Part shown: positions 4,935 to 6,963 of the stretch, in pieces | Layout of the letters: each line of letters begins with the position of its first letter | Numbering within the stretch: the first letter of the stretch is position 1 | Source: JACRBK01 sp964427955 | GTDB taxonomy: Bacteria > Chloroflexota > Anaerolineae > Aggregatilineales > Aggregatilineaceae | DNA length: 6,963 nt | Direction: 5' to 3' | Assembly (NCBI GenBank): GCA_964427955.1 | Contig: CAYRWY010000323.1 | Span: 1 to 6,963 of the forward strand | Translations under genes and position numbers: made by a program | The notes under the pieces: model-generated | What the model saw: only the letters and a program-made list of their open reading frames with translations | The model's database searches: none | Told to the model about the DNA's origin: nothing

Positions 4935-6596
4935 TTGATCAAGCTCAAGCGAGTTTCCGTCGTGGTGGTGGGTGTCCTGGTTTTGAGCGTGGTCGTCATG
5001 CCGCTGTCGGCGTCGGCGCAGGGCGGCGGGATGCCCAGTGGGGCAGGGGGTAAGCCCGGCAGTCCCGGTATGGCCGGAGCAGGCAGCTTCTCGATGCCCG
5101 AAGTACCGCAGCCGTCCGTACCGCAGGTCAGCCCGCCCAGCTTCACGCCGCCGAGCGTGAATCCGCCCACCTTCGAAGCGTCCGGGCGCACCCGGCCTTC
5201 GTTCACACCCTCCACCGGCGGCGAACGCCCAAGCGGCAGCCAACGTCCCGGCCAGGGACGCAGCGGCGAGGCCGGATCGTCGATGCCAGCCTGGGGCAGT
5301 GGCTACAGCCCGTTCAGCCAGACCGAGAGCGGCCAGTGGTCGCGCTTCGGCGAACGTGGATCGGGGAACATTACCCTGGGTGAGATCGATCCGCAGGGGA
5401 CGCTGGGCTGGTTCGACGCGGGCGGCTTCGGCTCGCTGACCGAACCGCCCTCCGGTGGTATGCCCTCCAACCTGGGGACGCTCGATCCGACCTGGCGCCC
5501 GTCGGAGACGGACCTGCCCGCCGCGCCGGGAGCCTTCGACGACGTGACCGCGATCACCGAAGTCCAGGCCCAAGCCCAGGCCGCCATCGAAAACGCGGGC
5601 GAGAATCGCGATCAGATCACGGCGGAGGCGCAGCAGAATATCCAGCAGGCGGCGGATCAGGCCCAGCAGGCGTATGACCAGTTCTGGCAGGATTATTACG
5701 ACGCGGTGAATACCACCGCCCAGGCGTATTACGACACCGTGACGGCCACGGCGGATGCGCTGGCCCAGACCTACGCCGAGGCGCTGACCTATACGACGGC
5801 GGTGATCGATTACTATCTGCCCTATGCCGAGCAGTTCGCCTACTACTGCGCCTATTATCCCTGGGACTGCACCATGTACGCCTATGATCTCGCGACCGGC
5901 GCGTACTACTACGTCGGCGACACCAGCGATCAGCCGGTGGCCTATGTCGAGATCGGCGACGTGACCGTGAACACGACCTATCCGACGGTCGAGGCGACGC
6001 CCGTGCCCTCGGCGGAAGCCTACCAGGCCGTGACGGTCTTCGCCAACGACCAGTTGGGCGCGGTCATCCAGCCGCTCTACGCGGGCGAAGCGACCGATCA
6101 GGTCCAGATCGCGATCCAGGCGCTGCCCGACGAGATGGAAGCGTTCGTGCTCAACGCGATCCCGCTGGGCTGCGCGGACTACTGGGCGCTGCTGAACGGC
6201 GGCGTGGCGGGCGTGATGGTTGGAGACTGTGCGAGCGGCGCGCGCGCGATCAGCTCGAATGCGCTGAACGCGGAATTGTCGGCCTCGTCGCTGGGGGCGT
6301 ATGCCCTGTACGCGAGTGCCGCCGTCCCAACCGACGCCGCGGGCGCGCTGGCGCTGATCACCCAGGTTTATCCCGCGCTCAAGGGGCTGGCTTTCGCGCA
6401 GATTACCGATCTCAGCACCGGGTTGGCGTTCACGGCGACGGCGGCGGGCCTGGGCACCGATCCCGCGACCGGCGCGAGCCTGTCCGTGGCGAAGGTCGTG
6501 TATGCGGGCGTGGTGGACGTCAACGGCGTGCCGCTGGTGTATGCGGTGGTCGGCGTCGGCCAGCCGTATGTGGACGTGATCGCGTCCGGGCAGTAG
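4935..6596 (+). CDS. Secreted Pro/Gly- then Gln/Ala/Tyr-rich protein of unknown family
   Basis: The product has 553 residues and I recognise no family. Residues 1-28 are a signal peptide: KLKR, a Val-rich core, and cleavage at SASA before Gln29. No later hydrophobic anchor, LPXTG or lipobox is evident, so release or loose wall association is likely. Residues 30-200 are Gly/Pro/Ser rich with short repeats (VSPPSFTPPSVNPPTF, 65-80) and are probably disordered. Residues 205-300 are Gln/Ala rich, then Tyr rich, with YY pairs at 254, 265, 293, 303 and 307 and an 11-residue repeat at 252-273; they should form long amphipathic helices. Residues about 360-553 look like a compact domain rich in Ala, Val and Gly. 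Cys305/Cys312 and Cys413/Cys432 could form two disulfides. Only five lysines are seen, and two are in the signal peptide. The gene is very GC-rich, like ppa and the histidine kinase. A protein kinase gene follows after 96 bases on the same strand. Confidence 0.85.
   Translation: MIKLKRVSVVVVGVLVLSVVVMPLSASAQGGGMPSGAGGKPGSPGMAGAGSFSMPEVPQPSVPQVSPPSFTPPSVNPPTFEASGRTRPSFTPSTGGERPSGSQRPGQGRSGEAGSSMPAWGSGYSPFSQTESGQWSRFGERGSGNITLGEIDPQGTLGWFDAGGFGSLTEPPSGGMPSNLGTLDPTWRPSETDLPAAPGAFDDVTAITEVQAQAQAAIENAGENRDQITAEAQQNIQQAADQAQQAYDQFWQDYYDAVNTTAQAYYDTVTATADALAQTYAEALTYTTAVIDYYLPYAEQFAYYCAYYPWDCTMYAYDLATGAYYYVGDTSDQPVAYVEIGDVTVNTTYPTVEATPVPSAEAYQAVTVFANDQLGAVIQPLYAGEATDQVQIAIQALPDEMEAFVLNAIPLGCADYWALLNGGVAGVMVGDCASGARAISSNALNAELSASSLGAYALYASAAVPTDAAGALALITQVYPALKGLAFAQITDLSTGLAFTATAAGLGTDPATGASLSVAKVVYAGVVDVNGVPLVYAVVGVGQPYVDVIASGQ
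5106..5174 (+). repeat. Proline-rich imperfect repeat in the secreted protein
   Basis: The encoded residues 58-80 repeat a loose unit of Pro-Pro-Ser/Thr followed by Phe or Val (VSPPSF, TPPSV, NPPTF, preceded by PQPSVPQ). This is a likely extended linker or wall-spanning segment. The base-level repeat is weak. Confidence 0.5.
5688..5753 (+). repeat. Tandem 11-residue repeat in the Tyr-rich helical region
   Basis: QDYYDAVNTTA (residues 252-262) and QAYYDTVTATA (263-273) match at seven of eleven positions: Gln, Tyr, Tyr, Asp, Val, Thr and Ala. An 11-residue period fits a long amphipathic helix with Tyr-Tyr on one face. Weaker units may continue downstream (DALAQTYAEAL, TYTTAVIDYYL). Confidence 0.55.
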
Positions 6597-6680
6597 CCGG
6601 CTGGCCGCACTGCTGACCGCTCTCTGGGGAGGACGACTGCGGTTGGTTCACGAGAATAACGCAGGGGCAGGGCTTAGAAT

Positions 6681-6686
6681 AGGAGG
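6681..6686 (+). promoter_or_regulatory. Shine-Dalgarno AGGAGG fixing the TTG start at 6693
   Basis: A full-consensus AGGAGG ends 6 bases before TTG at 6693. An in-frame TAG at 6675-6677 excludes a start further upstream. The rest of the 6597-6692 gap shows no convincing terminator or promoter, which favours co-transcription with the gene before it. Confidence 0.78.
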
Positions 6687-6692
6687 GACACT

Positions 6693-6963
6693 TTGGCAGC
6701 GCAAGATCCAACAGTCCTACCGCCGGGTAGTGTCTTGAGCAACCGGTATCGGATCGCGGGCTTAATTCATGCGGGCAGTGTGGGCCATGTTTATCAGGCT
6801 GAGGACCTGCGTTTTCCGGAGACTGTTCGCTATGTTGCCCTCAAGGAAAGACGGGAACAACCTGTCACGCCGGACGGGAGCGCGATGACTCAAGTGGTCT
6901 CTGAGCGCGAAGCCGCGATCATGGCGTCGCTCACTCATCCTTCGATTCCGCGTCTTTTCGAGT
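6693..6963 (+). CDS. Serine/threonine protein kinase, N-terminal part, 3' end outside window
   Basis: Ninety residues are visible and the frame runs off the window. The N-terminus is PPGSVLSNRYRIAGLIHAGS, followed by VGHVYQAEDLRF, VALKE and a helix REAAIMASLTHPSIPRLFE. This is the start of a Hanks-type (eukaryotic-like) kinase: nucleotide loop at residues 25-33, ATP-binding Lys51 in VALK, and the likely salt-bridge Glu73 in the C helix. The catalytic loop, activation loop and any membrane or sensor domain lie beyond the end. The nucleotide loop reads I-H-A-G-S-V-G-H-V, so the first glycine of the usual GxGxxG is His26; activity may still be normal, since the second and third glycines are kept. 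The start is TTG with a consensus Shine-Dalgarno. It lies 96 bases after the secreted protein gene and may share its transcript. Confidence 0.87.
   Translation, partial: MAAQDPTVLPPGSVLSNRYRIAGLIHAGSVGHVYQAEDLRFPETVRYVALKERREQPVTPDGSAMTQVVSEREAAIMASLTHPSIPRLFE

Noticed and set aside
4900..4938. Short leader frame of 12 codons (ATG at 4900, TGA at 4936) overlapping the TTG start of the secreted protein
   Set aside because: It lacks its own ribosome site, and the candidate promoter would start transcription after its ATG. It is a chance frame unless the start maps upstream.
4836..5573. Minus-strand open frame of 245 codons opposite the secreted protein gene
   Set aside because: The product is Arg/Gly-rich low complexity with no ribosome site seen, while the plus strand has a signal peptide and a good Shine-Dalgarno.
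6675..6680. TAGAAT as a -10 box for the Ser/Thr kinase gene
   Set aside because: No -35 partner is found at 16-18 bases and transcription would start within or after the Shine-Dalgarno.

Overview
The window looks like a piece of a Chloroflexota chromosome, probably an Anaerolineae-type lineage. This is an inference from protein style, not from a marker gene. The supporting signs are Thr-Pro-Thr (TPT) rich low-complexity tails on two proteins, a WD40 propeller protein, a soluble histidine kinase with three GAF domains, and a high-GC background. No RNA gene, CRISPR array, transposase or phage gene was seen.

Layout. (1) Bases 1-1850, plus strand, have lower GC (40% and 45% in two 60-base lines counted by hand). 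They hold the 3' part of a seven-bladed WD40 protein with a TPT tail, then a 242-residue exported protein of unknown function that also ends in a TPT tail. (2) Bases 1866-4765, minus strand, are GC-rich (65% in one counted line). They hold a two-gene unit: ppa (family I inorganic pyrophosphatase), then a triple-GAF sensor histidine kinase 56 bases downstream. The kinase converges on the exported protein gene with only 15 bases between the stops. (3) Bases 4766-4934 are a divergent regulatory gap. (4) Bases 4935-6596, plus strand, encode a 553-residue secreted protein of no family I recognise: Pro/Gly/Ser-rich first, then Gln/Ala/Tyr-rich helical, then a C-terminal domain. (5) From 6693 to the window end is the start of a serine/threonine protein kinase.

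How the genes might work together. Pyrophosphatase is housekeeping. The histidine kinase behind it has no receiver domain and no response regulator next to it here, so its partner must lie elsewhere. The secreted protein and the Ser/Thr kinase share a strand, are 96 bases apart and both start with TTG behind a strong Shine-Dalgarno, so they may be co-transcribed; a functional link is only a guess. The least explained item is the secreted Tyr/Gln-rich protein. The next is the pair of TPT-tailed proteins whose tails end in very short stubs, as if a C-terminal domain had been lost. I found nothing that clearly amounts to a new multi-gene system.
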